Below, piece by piece: positions 7,255-8,841 of a stretch of DNA of 8,841 bases. Origin of the DNA: Pseudomonadota bacterium. GTDB lineage: Bacteria > Pseudomonadota > Alphaproteobacteria > Rhizobiales > Xanthobacteraceae. The first letter of the stretch is position 1. The number at the start of each line of letters is the position of its first letter. Location of the stretch: assembly GCA_023433965.1 (NCBI GenBank), contig JAEYTQ010000090.1, positions 1 through 8,841 of the forward strand, written 5' to 3'. The notes beneath the pieces were generated by a model. That model ran no database searches. It saw only the letters and a program-made list of their open reading frames with translations, and was not told the DNA's origin. Position numbers and translations under genes: made by a program.

Positions 7255-7259
7255 GGAGG
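7255..7259 (+). promoter_or_regulatory. Strong ribosome binding site that favours the second of two adjacent ATGs
   Basis: GGAGG lies 5 nt before the ATG at 7265 and only 2 nt before the ATG at 7262. Spacing therefore favours 7265, giving the family-typical N-terminus MIDHLGI. Confidence 0.65.
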
Positions 7260-7264
7260 GGATG

Positions 7265-7651
7265 ATGATCGACCATCTGGGTATCTCGGTCTCGGACTAC
7301 GATCGAGCGAAGGCGTTCTATGCGAAGGCGCTGGCGCCGCTCGGCTACGGCCTGATCATGGAAGTGACGGCCGAGCAGACCGGTCACGCCGCGGCCGCAG
7401 GTTTCGGCGCCGACGGCAAGCCGGACTTCTGGATTGGCGGTGAAGGTGCGATGAACAAGCCGGTGCATGTCGCGATCGCAGCCAGGGACCGCGCCACGGT
7501 CGACGCCTTCTACAAGGCAGCCATGGCAGCCGGGGGCCGCGACAACGGTTCGCCCGGAATCCGCCCGCATTATCACGCGAACTATTACGGCGCCTTCGTG
7601 CTCGATCCCGACGGCCACAATATCGAGGCCGTCTGCCACGCGCCGGAATGA
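7265..7651 (+). CDS. VOC (glyoxalase/bleomycin resistance fold) family protein
   Basis: This is a 128-residue cytoplasmic protein of the vicinal-oxygen-chelate superfamily. The superfamily includes glyoxalase I, ring-cleaving dioxygenases and antibiotic-binding proteins, so the reaction cannot be set from family alone. The N-terminal half has MIDHLGISVSDYDRAKAFY (H4), and the second half begins with KPVHVAIAARDRATVDAFY (H68). It ends in GAFVLDPDGHNIEAVCH, where E121 is the usual final metal ligand. These match the paired beta-alpha-beta-beta-beta modules and a metal site of H4, H68 and E121. Length is normal for a single-domain member. It starts 24 nt after the FkbM stop with its own strong ribosome binding site, indicating co-transcription. 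Bradyrhizobium genomes carry many such stand-alone VOC proteins without assigned substrates. Confidence 0.93.
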   Translation: MIDHLGISVSDYDRAKAFYAKALAPLGYGLIMEVTAEQTGHAAAAGFGADGKPDFWIGGEGAMNKPVHVAIAARDRATVDAFYKAAMAAGGRDNGSPGIRPHYHANYYGAFVLDPDGHNIEAVCHAPE

Positions 7652-7663
7652 GGACTGCGGGCG

Positions 7664-7676
7664 GGAACATCGTTCC
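7664..7676. repeat. Short palindrome GGAAC-ATC-GTTCC in the VOC to stress-protein gap
   Basis: A perfect 5-bp dyad with a 3-nt centre lies 12 nt after the VOC stop and about 38 nt before the next start. It could be a regulator half-site pair, but a dyad this short is also expected by chance. Confidence 0.2.
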
Positions 7677-7703
7677 AGGCGGGCCGTTATCGTCTCTTGC
7701 AAC

Positions 7704-7708
7704 AGGAG
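7704..7708 (+). promoter_or_regulatory. Ribosome binding site that fixes the stress-protein start
   Basis: AGGAG ends 6 nt before the ATG at 7715. This selects 7715 over the in-frame start at 7697, which lies upstream of this site. Confidence 0.7.
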
Positions 7709-7714
7709 CACGAC

Positions 7715-8200
7715 ATGGCCAACGACAATGCAAGCGACGTCGATCGCGTCTGGGATCTCATGAAAAAGATCGGTTTCGCGATGCTGGTGACGCGCGACGG
7801 CGACAAGCTGCGCGCGCGGCCGATGAGCGCCCATCTCGATCGCGATGCCAACGCGATCTTCTTCCTGACCGACGCACGGCGTCACAAGGACGAGGAGATC
7901 GCACGCAATCCCTCGATCAATCTGTCGTTCGCCGATGCCGGCAGTCAGAAATACGTTTCCTTGACGGGCATCGCCGTCGTCTCCAACGATCGTGCCAAGA
8001 TCGAGGAATTGTTCTCGACGCCGGCGAAGGCGTGGTGGGACTCCGCGGAGGATCCCAATATCCGCGTGCTCAAGGTCACCCCTGACGACGCCGAGTTCTG
8101 GGATTCGCCGGGCACGGTGATCTCCTATGTGAAGATGGCAGCCGCGGCGGTGACGAACACGCGGCCCGACCTCGGCGAGAACCGCAAGGTGTCGATGTGA
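7715..8200 (+). CDS. Pyridoxamine 5'-phosphate oxidase-like protein (general stress protein 26 type)
   Basis: This 161-residue protein has the split-barrel flavin-binding fold related to pyridoxamine phosphate oxidase. Its closest family is the general stress protein 26 group, which binds flavin but is not known to make pyridoxal phosphate. Recognisable stretches are the N-terminal helix DVDRVWDLMKKIGFAMLVT (8-26), ARPMSAHLD (34-42), IFFLTD (48-53), NPSINLSFAD (65-74) and KYVSLTGIAVV (79-89). The C-terminal signature is WWDSAEDPNIRVLKVTPDDAEFWDSPG (107-133), given here only as a landmark, with W107, W108 and W129. Length is normal. The gene follows the VOC gene by 63 nt. Its stop codon overlaps the start of the next gene, so those two are translationally coupled. 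A role in oxidative or general stress is a family-level inference. Confidence 0.93.
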   Translation: MANDNASDVDRVWDLMKKIGFAMLVTRDGDKLRARPMSAHLDRDANAIFFLTDARRHKDEEIARNPSINLSFADAGSQKYVSLTGIAVVSNDRAKIEELFSTPAKAWWDSAEDPNIRVLKVTPDDAEFWDSPGTVISYVKMAAAAVTNTRPDLGENRKVSM

Positions 8201-8424
8201 TGCCGATCGAGCCGCCCGAGATTCCGCCGTCAACACCGGGCACGCCGACCGAGCCTCCGCCGGGAATTCCGCCCGGCAATCCGCAGCCTGAAATCACGCC
8301 GCCGGTGCACGAGCCCGGCGAATCGCCGCGGCCCGATGAACTGCCGGGCCGCATGCCCGAGGAGATTCCATCGCGAGGACCGAACCGTCCGCTCACGCCC
8401 AATCCCGCAACGGACGCGACGTAG
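8200..8424 (+). CDS. Small proline-rich acidic protein, probably disordered
   Basis: This is a 74-residue product with no known function. Twenty-six residues are proline (35 percent). There is no cysteine, lysine, phenylalanine, tyrosine or tryptophan. Acidic residues (11 Asp/Glu) outnumber the four arginines. Repeated short units such as EPPEIPP, TEPPPGIPPGNPQP and SPRPDELPG imply an extended, disordered chain. There is no signal peptide or membrane segment. The ATG at 8200 shares its A with the TGA stop of the stress-protein gene, a coupling that argues the short frame is really translated; a GTG at 8197 would add one residue. I recognise similar small proteins from Bradyrhizobium, but only as hypothetical proteins. 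It may bind or regulate its coupled flavoprotein, but that is conjecture. Confidence 0.8.
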   Translation: MPIEPPEIPPSTPGTPTEPPPGIPPGNPQPEITPPVHEPGESPRPDELPGRMPEEIPSRGPNRPLTPNPATDAT

Positions 8425-8435
8425 CCGCGCATCCT

Positions 8436-8481
8436 ATTCAGACCGCATCACCCGCGAGGCGATTGCAACCCAGGTCTGAAT
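8436..8481 (+). terminator. Inverted repeat after the four-gene cluster, possible terminator
   Basis: ATTCAGACC (8436-8444) and GGTCTGAAT (8473-8481) are perfect 9-bp arms separated by 28 nt, starting 11 nt after the stop of the proline-rich gene. The loop is long and no T-run follows, so it could be a weak terminator or a regulator-binding dyad upstream of the next gene. Confidence 0.35.
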
Positions 8482-8623
8482 GCGCAATGAACGTCATCAT
8501 AGTGAGTCGATTTCCGTGCAGAAATAAATCGGGCCGCGACCGCTTCGCCCGCCACAATGCGGCCTAACGCGTAGCCGTTCATCACGCCACTTCGTCAAAG
8601 AACCTTCCGGGGAAGTTCACCAC

Positions 8624-8841
8624 ATGACCAACCTTCGTTTCGTGCTGCTTGCGACGACGGCTCTCACCGCGATGCAATTGGCCAACACCGCATCGCATGC
8701 GCAAGGCGCGTCGCCGTTCGTAGTCGCGCAGGCCCAGCCGCAAGACGCGGGTCCTGACGGAAAACCGAAGCAGCCGCCGAAGGGACCGCCGACAGCCGCG
8801 CCGCCTGCCGCACCCGCGCGCCCGGCCGCGCCGCCGCCTGC
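8624..8841 (+). CDS. Exported proline/alanine-rich protein, 3' end cut; likely N-terminus of an OmpA-type protein
   Basis: The frame opens at ATG 8624 after GGGGAAG (8609-8615, about 8 nt spacing) and stays open to the window end, giving 72 full codons. Residues 1-26 form a Sec signal peptide: MTNLR, a hydrophobic core VLLATTALTAMQLA, and a likely signal peptidase I site after SHA26. The mature chain starts QGASPFVVAQAQPQ and turns into a lysine- and proline-rich stretch (KPKQPPKGPP), then Pro/Ala repeats. This layout, an export signal followed by a long Pro/Ala linker, resembles Bradyrhizobium OmpA-family envelope proteins whose peptidoglycan-binding domain lies far downstream. That domain is not in the window, so the assignment is an inference. 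It lies about 200 bp after the proline-rich small gene and probably has its own promoter. Confidence 0.75.
   Translation, partial: MTNLRFVLLATTALTAMQLANTASHAQGASPFVVAQAQPQDAGPDGKPKQPPKGPPTAAPPAAPARPAAPPP

Noticed and set aside
7142..8236. 364-codon open frame on the minus strand
   Set aside because: It is antisense to the VOC and stress-protein genes, both clearly recognisable on the plus strand; no family features are seen.

Overview
The window looks like a chromosomal segment from a GC-rich alphaproteobacterium, most likely Bradyrhizobium or a close relative in the Nitrobacteraceae. This rests on recognising the SdhB sequence, the small proline-rich protein and the proline/alanine-rich exported protein as Bradyrhizobium-type. 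It also rests on the strong GC bias at third codon positions. No database search was run. There are nine protein genes, two of them cut by the window edges. I see no tRNA, rRNA, insertion sequence or CRISPR array.

Layout. Positions 1-710 hold the end of sdhB, the iron-sulfur subunit of succinate dehydrogenase. It converges on a minus-strand gene (744-1889) for a one-component regulator with an excisionase/BldC-type helix-turn-helix, a receiver-like middle domain without the phosphorylation residues, and a C-terminal GAF domain. A perfect hairpin lies at the convergent 3' ends. Between this regulator and the divergent GMC oxidoreductase gene (2287-3900) is a gap of about 400 bp. It holds a very AT-rich array of head-to-tail 9-bp blocks starting with GAT, bounded by 8-bp inverted repeats. 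Next comes a membrane hybrid histidine kinase (4104-6257) with a Cache-type sensor and a fused receiver.

A four-gene cluster on the plus strand follows: an FkbM-family methyltransferase, a glyoxalase-fold (VOC) protein, a pyridoxamine-phosphate-oxidase-like stress protein, and a 74-residue proline-rich protein whose start codon overlaps the previous stop. The window ends inside a secreted proline/alanine-rich protein, probably the N-terminus of an OmpA-type envelope protein.

How they fit together. This is mostly core or lineage-specific chromosome, not an obvious mobile island. The most interesting unit is the HTH-pseudoreceiver-GAF regulator with its putative tandem operator, which may control its own gene and the divergent GMC oxidoreductase. 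The hybrid kinase has no partner response regulator nearby. The four-gene cluster is probably co-transcribed, but its joint function is not evident.
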